Assembly (NCBI RefSeq): GCF_001613405.1
Contig: NZ_BDCH01000017.1
Coordinates: 248,001 to 312,000, forward strand
Direction of reading: 5' to 3'
Length of the DNA stretch: 64,000 nt
From: Nocardia crassostreae
Lineage (GTDB): Bacteria > Actinomycetota > Actinomycetes > Mycobacteriales > Mycobacteriaceae
Of the stretch, positions 17,792-26,778 are shown in pieces. The position numbers and the translations under genes were made by a program. The stretch's first letter is position 1. Each line of letters opens with the position of its first letter. Below the pieces are notes generated by a model, which ran no database searches, had not been told where the DNA came from, and was given only the letters and a program-made list of their open reading frames with translations.

Positions 17792-18598
17792 GTGACAATT
17801 GGACATTCGTTGCACTCAACACAAACCAGACGGTTCGGTCGGCGGCAGCTCTTGCAGGGGGTGGCGCTGGTGGCGATATCGGGGTGCGTCCCGGCGGGGC
17901 GATATCCCGCGGAGGATGTGCCGCATTGGGATTACGATGCCGAAGGGCCTGGGCACTGGGCCGATCTGGACCGCGCGTACCTGGTGTGTCAGGCCGGGCG
18001 GGAGCAGTCGCCGATCGATCTTTCCGCGCAGGCGCGGCTCGCGCCCGGGGGTGATATCGGCATCGAGTACGGGCCGGTCTCGGCGGTGGAATTGGTGAAT
18101 ACCGGGCATACGATTCAGGGCAGCCCGGTCTCCGGGGATCATCGCCTTGCCATCGGGAACCAGTCGTTCCGGCTGGCGCAGTTCCATTTCCACCTACCGG
18201 GTGAGCACACCGTGGATGGGGTGGGGTCGGTGATGGAGTTGCATCTGGTGCACAAGAGTGAGACCGGGGCGGCGGCGGTGCTCGGGATTCTGCTGCAGCA
18301 GGGGGCGGGGGCGTCGGTCTTCGATCCCGTGCTGGCCGATATTCCGGGGCGGCCGGGCGCGAAAGTGACGACCGGGCCGATCGATCTGCGCGCCTTCGTG
18401 CCCGCCGATACCAGCCACTTCCGCTACCAGGGATCGCTGACCACGCCGCCGTGCAGCGAAGGCGTTGCGTGGACGGTGCTGCGCGCTCCGGTTGCGGTGT
18501 CCGCCGCGGTGGTCGACCGCTATCGGGCCGTGTTCCCGCACTCGAACCGGCCCGTCCAGCCGCTCAACGGTCGCACCGTCATCGTGTCCAACCGATAG
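17792..18598 (+). CDS. Alpha-class carbonic anhydrase, exported
   Basis: About 268 residues. The N-terminus has a twin-arginine-like RRFGRRQLLQGVALVAISGC sequence that also ends in a lipobox, so a Tat-exported lipoprotein is likely. The catalytic domain has REQSPIDL, the zinc ligands in FHFHLPGEH and LHLVH, and SLTTPPCSEGVAWTV, all diagnostic of alpha-carbonic anhydrase, which interconverts CO2 and bicarbonate. The frame is open from TTG 17768; GTG 17792 sits closer to the signal. The length matches bacterial members. Confidence 0.9.
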   Translation: MTIGHSLHSTQTRRFGRRQLLQGVALVAISGCVPAGRYPAEDVPHWDYDAEGPGHWADLDRAYLVCQAGREQSPIDLSAQARLAPGGDIGIEYGPVSAVELVNTGHTIQGSPVSGDHRLAIGNQSFRLAQFHFHLPGEHTVDGVGSVMELHLVHKSETGAAAVLGILLQQGAGASVFDPVLADIPGRPGAKVTTGPIDLRAFVPADTSHFRYQGSLTTPPCSEGVAWTVLRAPVAVSAAVVDRYRAVFPHSNRPVQPLNGRTVIVSNR

Positions 18599-18666
18599 CG
18601 CCGCCCGGAAACGGCATTGCCGCACAGGGCGGATGCCCTGCGCGGCAATGAATTCCGGCTCTGCGA

Positions 18667-20748
18667 CTAGTCCGGAATGACGGCGCTCAGCGGGATGTTC
18701 ACCCAACTGGGCTCGTTCGGATCCAACCGCAGGTGCTGGGGAGCCAGCCTGCTGTCGAGCAGCACCAGGGTGGGCGGCAGCGCCTTCGGGAAGTCGCTGG
18801 CGTAGACGTCGACGCGCAGGCGATGGCCGGGTTGCAGGACCGCCTGGGTCGCGCCGATGGCGATATCGAGGACCACCGGCTGGCCGGGCAGGACCGTTTC
18901 GCGGCGATCGATGTCCATGTAGTACTCGGGCCGGATGTAATCGCCATTGGCCGACCTCGTGCTCTGGGATTCGTCGATCTGCCGGATCGAGGTCACCAGC
19001 TGGCCCGAGCTGAGCTCGCGGGAACGGCCGTCGGGCGAGACATCGTTGACGGTCACGACCCAGAAGCCGTCCGGATTGTCGAGCACGGTGTTCAGGTGCG
19101 CATTGATGGCGCCGGAGATCACCGTCGGCTCGGTGACCGGGCTACTGGTGAAGGTGAGCCCGTTCATCTCCCAGATCCGCGAATCCTCGCTGCACGCCAT
19201 GATGATCGACGGCACGCCCGCCCAGATGCGGGCGGTATCGCGCGAGCACAGGCTGAGAATGCCGGGGGCCACGGTCAGATCATTGACCGCGCCCTCCTTG
19301 GGCGTCGCCGACAGACCGCCGTCGTACACCGAATTCGCGGTGCCCGAACGCAAGTCGTTCAGGTACATGCGCTGATAGGTGTCCTCGGGCTGGGTCGGGT
19401 AGGCATCGGAGGAGATCCATTGCCCGCCCTGCTCTTTCAGCGTCAGCGGACTGTACTTGTCGATGCCGTTGTCGATCCCCTTGAGCCACTTTTCGAACCA
19501 GGCGCGCTGCAAGGCGTCCAGTCGCGGCGGCATACCCGGATCACCGAAACCCGCTATGCCCGCACCGACGTGATAGCCCTCCCCGACGATGAGCTTCTTC
19601 TGCTCCGGTGCGGTCGGCATGTCGTTGTAGGTCTCGGTCGGCGTGCTGCCGAAGAGGTCCCACCAGGCGCTGACGATGAACGACGGCGCGGTGATGCGAT
19701 CGGTATTGGACTTCAAGCCATTTCGCAGATCCGAATCCGCGCCGATCAGCGCGCGCGTATTCGGGGTGAGCTGCCCGGTGTTCATGGCCGTGTAGGCATT
19801 GGCGATCACGTCCATCATGGTGAGCGGATCGGCGAGCCTGTCCTGCAACCATTTCAACTGCTGCGCCGGATCGAACCTGCCCGCGATGATCGCCTCCACA
19901 TCGGGAGCGAACTTGGCCATATTGACCGCCATCGGCCAGAACGCGGCGAAGCCGAAGCCGACGCCACCGCCGGGTGCGACGATATCGTCGATCAGATCGC
20001 CACTGGGCACATAGCTCCAAACCGCCTTGACGGCCGGATTCCCGGTGTCGGCGGCGCGCAGGGCGGCAATGCCCGTGGCGGAGGTGCCGGTCAGGCCGAC
20101 GCTGCCATCGCTCCACGGCTGGCTGGTAATCCAGTCGATCACCTCCGCCGCGTCCTGACGCTCCTTGTCGCCGAACATCTGCCATTTACCCTCGGAGGTG
20201 CCGGTGCCGCGAATATCGACGTGCACCAGGTTGTAGCCGCCCTTGACCAGGTCGAAGTTGTGCGCCGCGGCTTGCAGCACACCGCTGTCGAGCTGCTGGC
20301 TCAGCGCGGTGAGGTTCTCCAGTCCCGACCCCGGCGGCGCGCCGATGGAGGCGATGAACGGCAGCAGCACCTCGTCGACGCCGGGAATCTGCAAGAGCGC
20401 GGAGGCCAGATTGACCGCGACCTTGCTGTAGGTCTCGAACTGCACGATGGTCGGCAATGCGGCGTCGGCCGCCCGGCCGCCATTGCCGGGCCGGGCGACA
20501 TCGAGCTTGAGGACGGTGCCGTCGCTCATGGTGACCGGAATCGCGAGGTCGTTGTAGATTTCGCCGTAGGGTTGCGGGCCGTCGACCGCCGCCGTCCAGG
20601 CTGCCGCATACCCGCCGCCGTCGATTCCGGTGAACTCACCGGATGTCTCCGCGTCCGCGATGGGAGTCAGCAAGGTGACGGTGACGGCGAGCGCGGCGAG
20701 GACCGCCGCGCGACGGGCGAACCGCTGCGTTCGCGCCCGTAGTTTCAT
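18667..20748 (-). CDS. Secreted CocE/NonD family hydrolase (X-Pro dipeptidyl-peptidase S15-like)
   Basis: About 693 residues. ATG 20748 is chosen because AAGGA lies 10-14 bases upstream; a Sec signal peptide (AAVLAALAVTVTLLTPIADA) follows. The alpha/beta-hydrolase domain has the nucleophile region GLTGTSATGIAALRAAD, DIRGTG near the oxyanion loop and a late GYHVGAG histidine region. The C-terminal jelly-roll domain (VLDIAIGATQAVLQPGHRLRV) is typical of S15/CocE esterases and acylases. It would act outside the membrane on ester or amide substrates. Upstream is a small inverted repeat; the next gene is a cutinase, so both may belong to extracellular lipid or polyester degradation. Confidence 0.87.
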   Translation of the reverse strand: MKLRARTQRFARRAAVLAALAVTVTLLTPIADAETSGEFTGIDGGGYAAAWTAAVDGPQPYGEIYNDLAIPVTMSDGTVLKLDVARPGNGGRAADAALPTIVQFETYSKVAVNLASALLQIPGVDEVLLPFIASIGAPPGSGLENLTALSQQLDSGVLQAAAHNFDLVKGGYNLVHVDIRGTGTSEGKWQMFGDKERQDAAEVIDWITSQPWSDGSVGLTGTSATGIAALRAADTGNPAVKAVWSYVPSGDLIDDIVAPGGGVGFGFAAFWPMAVNMAKFAPDVEAIIAGRFDPAQQLKWLQDRLADPLTMMDVIANAYTAMNTGQLTPNTRALIGADSDLRNGLKSNTDRITAPSFIVSAWWDLFGSTPTETYNDMPTAPEQKKLIVGEGYHVGAGIAGFGDPGMPPRLDALQRAWFEKWLKGIDNGIDKYSPLTLKEQGGQWISSDAYPTQPEDTYQRMYLNDLRSGTANSVYDGGLSATPKEGAVNDLTVAPGILSLCSRDTARIWAGVPSIIMACSEDSRIWEMNGLTFTSSPVTEPTVISGAINAHLNTVLDNPDGFWVVTVNDVSPDGRSRELSSGQLVTSIRQIDESQSTRSANGDYIRPEYYMDIDRRETVLPGQPVVLDIAIGATQAVLQPGHRLRVDVYASDFPKALPPTLVLLDSRLAPQHLRLDPNEPSWVNIPLSAVIPD

Positions 20749-21109
20749 CTCATCCATTCCTTCGATCATGCGAATGCCGTTTGCGCCCAGGCACATTGCC
20801 GAAGTGTTTGCTACCGGCGAGTAGCGACTGTAACGCCCACCACAACGGGGCGGCAAGATAGCGACTGATCACCAGCTAACCGTTTTCCCGCGATTTCGGC
20901 GGGCCCATTTGCGGGTTTATCTTTAGGCGACAATATTTTTCGCAGAACTGCCCACCAAGGGAATTGGGGCCCATCGATACCGGGTGGGTCGCGGCGGGCT
21001 GCCGCGGCGGCGACTGACCGAACGCACCAAAGTTCGATAGTGAGACATCACAATCTTGAAAACCGATTCTGGGCGGGATTACAGTTCTTACTCACCGGTA
21101 ACCGAATGA
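20749..21109. other. Intergenic region between CocE hydrolase and cutinase
   Basis: About 360 bases with no convincing gene. It is comparatively AT-rich around 20925-20945. It contains an inverted repeat at 20810-20825 and two direct copies of TAGCGACTG at 20822-20830 and 20859-20867, upstream of the CocE gene. The part nearest 21109 is the 3' flank of the cutinase gene; no clear hairpin terminator was found. Confidence 0.5.
20810..20825. promoter_or_regulatory. Inverted repeat upstream of CocE hydrolase gene
   Basis: GCTAC-CGGCGA-GTAGC, a perfect 5-6-5 inverted repeat 62-77 bases upstream of the ATG at 20748. Its right half overlaps the first of two direct TAGCGACTG repeats. It is a candidate operator for a TetR- or GntR-type regulator. 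Confidence 0.35.
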
Positions 21110-22018
21110 CTACCGCTCGCCCCGAGCGAGCGCACGCAGCCACCCCCGCAGCCAGTCGGTCGTGGTCTCGCCGTCCGATCCGACCACATAGCTGGAGTAC
21201 GACTGGTGCACACCGGATTTCAGGAAGGCGTCGATCTCGGCCGCACGCGCCTGCAGCGCCTGCTCGCCGACCTGCTGTTGCAGGATGTCCGCCCCGCCCG
21301 CGGCCAGCTCACCGGCCAGCGCGCCGATATCGCGCAGGGTGGCGTTCAGGGAGTTCGGCGACGGGGCCGAGTTATTGGCGATGAGCCCGCCGATCCGCGC
21401 CAGATAGTCGGTCGATTCGGTGGCGCAGTAGATGTCGCCCGCAATGCAGAAGGTGCGGGTCGCCCCGGACAGCAGGCCGAATCCGGCCGGGCGCGGTCCC
21501 ATGATGCCCTCGCCCACCACCCCCGGTCCGATGAGAATATCGGCGGGTGCGCGGCGGGGATCGGCGACCAGCGTGACGGCCGCCACCCGATTCGGCTCGA
21601 CAATCCCTGTGCCGGAACCGATTTCGGCCTCGAGATCACCGGCGGCCTGGGCGCCCTGGCTGTAGCCGAGCAAGGCGAAAAGGGCGTCCGGGCATTGCCC
21701 GGCCGTATCCGCCACCAGTTGCCGCGCGGCATTGCGCGCCTCGCGCACGGACGCGCCGTAGACCTCGGACTCCCACGGGAAAGCCGTTGCGGCATAGGGC
21801 ACATAGTCGACCCGCACGGCCCCCGGCAGACCGTCGACCGCCGCCGAGAGCAGACTGCCCCCGGCATCGGACTGCCCATCGGCGGCGGACTCCCAGGTGC
21901 CCGGAACCACGACGACGGCCAGCGCCGGACATCCGGCTCCGGGATCGGCCTGCGCCGACGGGACCGCGATCAGGCCGGAGAACACGGCCGCCACGGCCGC
22001 GATAGTCGTGCGCCACAT
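21110..22018 (-). CDS. Cutinase family serine esterase, secreted
   Basis: A 302-residue precursor. Residues 1-24 are a Sec signal peptide ending at SAQA. The mature protein opens with CPALAVVVVPGTWES, and has the nucleophile elbow GYSQGAQ and the paired Cys segment FCIAGDIYC before the catalytic Asp, as in cutinases. A C-terminal extension of about 70 residues beyond the core ends with SGVHQSYSSY. It should hydrolyse lipid or polyester esters outside the cell. It is divergent from the AraC-type gene, with about 200 bases between them. Confidence 0.9.
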   Translation of the reverse strand: MWRTTIAAVAAVFSGLIAVPSAQADPGAGCPALAVVVVPGTWESAADGQSDAGGSLLSAAVDGLPGAVRVDYVPYAATAFPWESEVYGASVREARNAARQLVADTAGQCPDALFALLGYSQGAQAAGDLEAEIGSGTGIVEPNRVAAVTLVADPRRAPADILIGPGVVGEGIMGPRPAGFGLLSGATRTFCIAGDIYCATESTDYLARIGGLIANNSAPSPNSLNATLRDIGALAGELAAGGADILQQQVGEQALQARAAEIDAFLKSGVHQSYSSYVVGSDGETTTDWLRGWLRALARGER

Positions 22019-22222
22019 ACTTCCCGCCCATCGCTGGTGATCTGCGCCCGATCCTCACGGCATTCGGGCGCGAACACCTTGATCCGCCCCGACAATGTTT
22101 TGCCATTGGACGACAGCCCCGGTCGGGGCCGTGTATTTGCTGATTGCTTGCCGCTATTGCCGAAACGGGATTACGATACTAACTAGGCTCGTAATTGGAG
22201 CGAGCCGACGGAGGTGTCAGAC

Positions 22223-23263
22223 ATGGCGATCATGGCCCGGGCCGCGAGCCTGCGGGGTTTCTGCGCACTGGTCGGTGAGCTGGGCGGCGACGGACCGTCC
22301 CTGCTCGACCGCTTCGCCATCACCACCGAGGCGATCGCCAATGACGACGCCCTCATTCCCGGCGACGCCATCGGCTGGGTGCTCGAGGCCGCGGCCGCCG
22401 AATTGCACTGCCCCGACTTCGGGCTGCGCTTGGCCACCCGCCAGGATCACGCCGTCCTCGGACCCCTGGCCGTGGCCATGGCCAATGCCCGCTCGATCGG
22501 CGATGCCGTCTCCTTCGCCGCGCGCTTCCTGTTCACCCATCACGCCGGGCTCTCGATCGCCTTCGTCGCGGACCCGGAACAGCAGCCGGGCGTGATCGCC
22601 CTGCACTACGGCGATCCGGGCGAGATCGGCGGCTTCAGCCAGGGCATCGACCTGGCGGCGGGCACCATTCACCGCACCCTGTAGCAGGCGCTCGGCGGCA
22701 ATTACGGGCTGCGGTCGGTGCGGCTCCCGCACGCGCCGGTCGCCCCACCCGCGCGCTATGCCGAATATTGCGGCGCCACAGTGCAATTCGATGCCGAGAC
22801 CACCATATTCCGGGTGCCCGCGGAGCTGCCGTCACGCTCCGTGGCCGGGAGCAACGAGCTGCTGCGCACCATTGCCCTGGACTATCTCGAACGGAATTTC
22901 TCGCAACCGCAACGCACCGTGAGCACGCGGGTCCGGGTCGCCGTCGAGCGAATGCTCACCGCCAAACCCGATATCGCCGCCGTCGCCCGTCTGCTCGCCA
23001 TGCACGAGCGCAGCCTGCAGCGCGCGCTGGCGGCGGAGGGCACCACCTTCAGCGAGATACTCGACGACGCCCGTCGCGAAGTCACCCACCGACTGCTGCG
23101 CGACACCGATCTACCCATGTCCCGCATTACCGCCCTGGTCGGCCTGCGCGAGCAGTCCGCGCTCACCCGGGTGGTGCGGCGCTGGTTCGGCACCACGCCG
23201 CAACGGATCCGAACCGCCGCCCGCGCGCAACGGCCCCCGATTCCGGTGCCGCGCGGTCACTAG
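22223..23263 (+). pseudogene. AraC family regulator interrupted by an in-frame TAG
   Basis: About 346 codons. The N-terminal half (ARAASLRGFCALVGELGGDG through IHRTL) is the arabinose-binding-domain type found in OruR/VirS-like AraC regulators. The frame hits TAG at 22682-22684, then continues with QALGGNYGLRSVRLPH into the C-terminal AraC DNA-binding domain (VARLLAMHERSLQRALAAEG, GLREQSALTRVVRRWFGTTP). Glu in place of the stop would fit (GAG to TAG). ATG 22223 follows GGAGG. As written the product would lack its DNA-binding domain. It is divergent from the cutinase gene, an obvious candidate target. Confidence 0.8.
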
Positions 23264-23371
23264 CCCGGCATCCGCCCGCTCGGGCGGCCAGGTTGTGCGT
23301 CGGGCGTGAGCGCGGCCATTACGATACGGCTCGGGCACGGAACTCTGACCGCAAGCAGATGGGAGCGCACC

Positions 23372-23956
23372 GTGGGCGACGGCACCCGATCGGCAGGCCG
23401 TCCTCGCGATACCGATCTCGACCGCCAGCTCCTCGTGGCGGCCCAGCATCTGCTGGCCGAATCCGGCTACGACAAGCTGACCATGGACGCGGTCGCCGCG
23501 CGGGCGGGCGCCGGGAAGACGAGCGTGTACCGGCGGTGGAAGTCCAAGTCCGCCTTGGTGATCGACGCCATTCGCGACCTACTGCACTTCGGCGACCCGC
23601 CCGATACCGGGACCCTGCGCGGTGATCTGCTGGCCATGGGCGGATTCCAGCAGGGCAATCCGCTGCGCCATCGCATTCTCACCGGACTGGTCACGGCCAC
23701 CACGCGCGAGCCCGCCATCCGCGACGCCCTGACCGAGGTCGCCGACAAGCCGTCGCTGGCCTCCTTCGCCACCATTGCCGCGCGCGCCCGCGACCGCGGC
23801 GAAATACCCGACACCGATCGCTGGCAGGCCATTGTCGAGATCATCCCCGCGGTCGTCTTCTACCGCACGGTCATTCGCGATCAGCCTCTCGACGAAGAGT
23901 TCTTCACCCACCTCGTCGACGACATCCTCATCCCGCTGCTCACCGCGCAGCCGTAG
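23372..23956 (+). CDS. TetR/AcrR family regulator
   Basis: About 194 residues from GTG 23372. The helix-turn-helix has LLVAAQHLLAESGYDKL and AGAGKTSVYRRWKSKSAL, the subgroup with the YRRWKSK recognition helix. The C-terminal half is helical, with VFYRTVIRDQPLDEEFF typical of the TetR_C_11-like group. Its 3' end overlaps the convergent TetR gene by 17 bases. No ligand or target can be inferred. Confidence 0.85.
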   Translation: MGDGTRSAGRPRDTDLDRQLLVAAQHLLAESGYDKLTMDAVAARAGAGKTSVYRRWKSKSALVIDAIRDLLHFGDPPDTGTLRGDLLAMGGFQQGNPLRHRILTGLVTATTREPAIRDALTEVADKPSLASFATIAARARDRGEIPDTDRWQAIVEIIPAVVFYRTVIRDQPLDEEFFTHLVDDILIPLLTAQP

Positions 23957-24521
23957 CCGCGGCGGTGAGCACGGGCTCGAGTTCGGCGGCGATCTCGTCC
24001 AGGGGTCGCAGCGAACGGGTGGCGCGGCACAGCACGATCGCGCCCTCGACCGAGGAAATGGTCAGGGTGGCGAGACTTCCCGCGCGGGCCTCCGGGACGC
24101 CGGTGGCGGTCAGTGACGCGGTGAGCGCCGCGCGCCAGCGGCCGAAGATGGCGGCCACCTCCGGGTGCAGGGCGCGGTCGTCGTCGGTGCCGCTCACGGC
24201 CACCGCGACGGCCGGGCAGATCGCCTGGAAATCGCTGGCCTGCAGCAGGTTACGCCAGAAGCCGACAAAGCGGCGGAGGGTGTGGGCCGGGCCGGTCGCG
24301 GCGGCTTCCTCGATGATCGCGGCAATCGCGTCGGCGGCCAGTTCCAGGGTCTCGCTCAGCAATTGACGGCGGCCGCCGGGAAAGTGGTGGTAGACCGAAC
24401 CGCGCGGGGCGCCGGTGCGGGCGAGGACGGCGTCGATGGTCACCCCGGCCGTGCCGCGCTCGCGGAGCAGTTCCACCCCGCCCAGCAGCATCTTCCGCTT
24501 GGTCTCACCGCGCGAGACCAT
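23940..24521 (-). CDS. TetR family regulator, LmrA/YxaF-like
   Basis: About 193 residues. The DNA-binding region reads TKRKMLLGGVELLRERG and GAPRGSVYHHFPGGRRQLL, the LmrA/YxaF signature. The C-terminal half has CPAVAVAVSG and VEGAIVLCRATRSLRP as in that subgroup. ATG 24521 shares its first base with the TAA of the upstream SRPBCC gene (TAATG), so the two are translationally coupled. It probably controls that SRPBCC gene and the divergent LLM oxidoreductase. Confidence 0.88.
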   Translation of the reverse strand: MVSRGETKRKMLLGGVELLRERGTAGVTIDAVLARTGAPRGSVYHHFPGGRRQLLSETLELAADAIAAIIEEAAATGPAHTLRRFVGFWRNLLQASDFQAICPAVAVAVSGTDDDRALHPEVAAIFGRWRAALTASLTATGVPEARAGSLATLTISSVEGAIVLCRATRSLRPLDEIAAELEPVLTAAATAAR

Positions 24522-25024
24522 TACCGGTCCGCCTGCGGTTCGAGCGCGGTCTTGACCGCGGCCAGATTCGCGCGCATGTTGCGTTCCCATTCGGCGAGCC
24601 GGTTGGCGACGATGCGCGCCTCCTTCTCCGGCATGGCGGCAATGGCCGCGTTCAGGCCCGACGGGCCCGGACCCATGCGGCCCCACTGCCGCAGGATCAC
24701 TCCGGAACTGGCCGGATCGACCTCGAAACCCCAGGTGGCACTGATACCCATCGGCCCGTGCACCTGCCAGACCCAGCGCCGTTCCGGTTCCACCTCGGTG
24801 ACTTCGCATTCGGTGGACCAGGCGCCCAGCGCGCTGTGCCGGTTCGTCCCGCGGAAACGTGCGCCCACCGCGACCCGATCCGCGCCACCGAGCCATTCGG
24901 CGGTCTCCAACTCCTCCGAGACGCGGGAGGGCAGCGTGATATCGGTGACCAGCGCCCACGCCTGGGCGGGCGTGCACGAAACCCGTTCGGATACTTCGAC
25001 GGTCGGTTGATCGCGGTAGCGCAC
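24521..25024 (-). CDS. SRPBCC (START-like) family protein
   Basis: About 167 residues. VRYRDQPTVEVSERVSCTPAQAWALVTDI is the typical opening strand and helix of the polyketide cyclase/START-like SRPBCC fold, followed by WLGGADRVAVGARFRG and WVWQVHGPMG strands and a long C-terminal helix. The fold binds hydrophobic ligands; some members are cyclases or dehydratases. GTG 25024 lies 7 bases after AAAGG. It is coupled to the downstream TetR gene and divergent from the LLM oxidoreductase, with 52 bases between starts. Confidence 0.82.
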   Translation of the reverse strand: MRYRDQPTVEVSERVSCTPAQAWALVTDITLPSRVSEELETAEWLGGADRVAVGARFRGTNRHSALGAWSTECEVTEVEPERRWVWQVHGPMGISATWGFEVDPASSGVILRQWGRMGPGPSGLNAAIAAMPEKEARIVANRLAEWERNMRANLAAVKTALEPQADR

Positions 25025-25076
25025 GGTGCGGCCTTTCGGGTTCCGGTCAATGTTTCTATGGGGTATAACATAATCC

Positions 25077-26129
25077 ATGATCGCATCGGAGCCCAGCCGG
25101 AAACCGCTGAGAGTCGGCGTCGTCATCGAACCCCGCTTGCCGGGGGCCGCGGACTTCGCGGTGGAGGCGGAGAAGCTCGGCGTCGCCTCGCTGTGGGTGC
25201 CGGAGGTGTGGGGGTACGACGCCTTGACGGGGCTGGCTTTTCTGGCGGCCAAGACCAGCACGATCGGGTTGGGCACCTTCGTCGTTCAGCTCGGCTCCCG
25301 ATCCCCCGCCCTACTGGCCACCTCGGCGCTGAGCTTTCAGGAGCTGTCCGGCGGCCGCTTCCACCTCGGAATCGGGGTGTCGGGTCCGCGGGTGATGGAG
25401 GGCTGGCACGGGGTGCGCTTCCGGAAACCGGTGCGCACCACGCGGGAGACCATCGAGATCCTGCGCCTGGTCAGCCGGGGCGAACCATTGCATTACGACG
25501 GCGAGGTCTACACGCTGCCGCTGCCCGACAGTGCCGGTCGCGCGCTGCGGCCCCTCATCGCGCCGCGCGAGGTGCCGGTCTACGTCGCCGCCATGGGGCC
25601 CGCCAATCTGCGGCTCACCGGTGCCGCCGCGGACGGCTGGCTGGGCAATGCCTTCATTCCCGAAGCGGCGAGCGTCTTCCTCGACCCGCTGCGCGAGGGC
25701 GCGGAATCGGCCGGTCGCACCCTCGCCGATCTCGATCTGGTCGCCCCCGTCGCGGTCGAGTTCGCCGCGGACGACGCCGATGCGGTGCAACGGATCCGGC
25801 GGCACGCCGAGGGCTATGCCTTCACCATCGGCGCCATGGGCGCGGCCGGGCGCAACTTCTACAACGAGGCGTTCACCCGACTCGGCTTCGGACCGGCGGT
25901 GCAACGCGTCGCCGAGCTGTGGCAGTCCGGCAATCGCGAGGAGGCGCGCCGCGCCGTCCCGCTCGAGCTGGGCAGCCACACCAATCTGGTCGGCACCCCC
26001 GAAGCCCTGGCCGAACGCGTCGAACGCTATCGGGCGGCGGGCATTTCGACGCTGCTGGCGAAGATGGAGACGCCGTTCGAGGAGCAGTTGGAGACCCTGC
26101 GCCGCCTGCTGGACCTGGTGCGCGCCTGA
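25077..26129 (+). CDS. LLM class (F420-dependent type) oxidoreductase
   Basis: A 350-residue luciferase-like TIM barrel. LRVGVVIEPRLPG, SLWVPEVWGYDALTGLAFLA, IGLGTFVVQ, GRFHLGIGVSGP and VYVAAMGPANLRLTG are collinear with F420-dependent methylene-H4MPT reductase-like enzymes common in Nocardia and mycobacteria. It would transfer hydride to or from an unknown substrate using reduced F420 or flavin. ATG 25077 is divergent from the SRPBCC gene. Confidence 0.87.
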   Translation: MIASEPSRKPLRVGVVIEPRLPGAADFAVEAEKLGVASLWVPEVWGYDALTGLAFLAAKTSTIGLGTFVVQLGSRSPALLATSALSFQELSGGRFHLGIGVSGPRVMEGWHGVRFRKPVRTTRETIEILRLVSRGEPLHYDGEVYTLPLPDSAGRALRPLIAPREVPVYVAAMGPANLRLTGAAADGWLGNAFIPEAASVFLDPLREGAESAGRTLADLDLVAPVAVEFAADDADAVQRIRRHAEGYAFTIGAMGAAGRNFYNEAFTRLGFGPAVQRVAELWQSGNREEARRAVPLELGSHTNLVGTPEALAERVERYRAAGISTLLAKMETPFEEQLETLRRLLDLVRA

Positions 26130-26178
26130 TCGGGACGGGCGCGGCGGCCGCCGGATCGCCGTCGCATAGGGTGCCAGT

Positions 26179-26778
26179 GTGTTCGTGAAGCTGTGCGGTC
26201 TGCGGACCCAGGAGGATGTGGCCACCGCCGTGGCGGCCGGAGCCGACGCGGTCGGATTCGTCTTCACCACCAGCCCGCGGCAGATCTCCGTCGACGCCGT
26301 CCGGGAACTGCTCGCCGAGGTGCCGCCGCGGGTGCTGTCCGTCGGTGTGGTGCACGGTATTCCGGCCGCCGAAGCGGGTGCGCTGGCGCGCGCGGCCGGG
26401 GTGGACGCCTTGCAGTTGCACGGTTCTTACCCAAGGTCGGCCTTCGAAGAGCTGGCCGGGCTGCGACTGCTGCGGGCGACCTCGCTCACCGCCGATACGG
26501 CGGTGGACACGGGCGCCTACGGCGAGGAGTGGCTGCTGCTCGATTCCCCCGTGGCCGGATCGGGGTCCCGCTGGGATCTGACCGCGCTGGCGGCCGCCCG
26601 GCCGACCGGACAGTGGCTGCTCGCGGGCGGTCTGGCCCCGGCGAATGTCGCCGAGGCCATTGCCGCCGCCCGGCCGTGGGGCGTGGATGTGTCCAGCGGC
26701 GTGGAATCCAGCCGGGGCGTCAAGGATCACGACCTCATGCGGCAGTTCGTCGCCGCGGCGCGCGCGGCCGGAGACTAG
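26179..26778 (+). CDS. trpF: Phosphoribosylanthranilate isomerase
   Basis: A 199-residue (beta/alpha)8 barrel. VKLCGLRTQEDV has the catalytic Cys, GADAVGFVF the second strand, LQLHGSY the substrate region, WLLAGGLAPANVAEAI the phosphate-binding loop, and GVDVSSGVESSRGVKD the final catalytic segment. It converts N-(5-phosphoribosyl)anthranilate to CdRP in tryptophan synthesis. Length and motifs are normal. Many actinobacteria lack a free trpF because PriA does both HisA and TrpF reactions, so a stand-alone copy away from other trp genes is notable. Its stop shares bases with the convergent methyltransferase gene. Confidence 0.92.
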   Translation: MFVKLCGLRTQEDVATAVAAGADAVGFVFTTSPRQISVDAVRELLAEVPPRVLSVGVVHGIPAAEAGALARAAGVDALQLHGSYPRSAFEELAGLRLLRATSLTADTAVDTGAYGEEWLLLDSPVAGSGSRWDLTALAAARPTGQWLLAGGLAPANVAEAIAAARPWGVDVSSGVESSRGVKDHDLMRQFVAAARAAGD

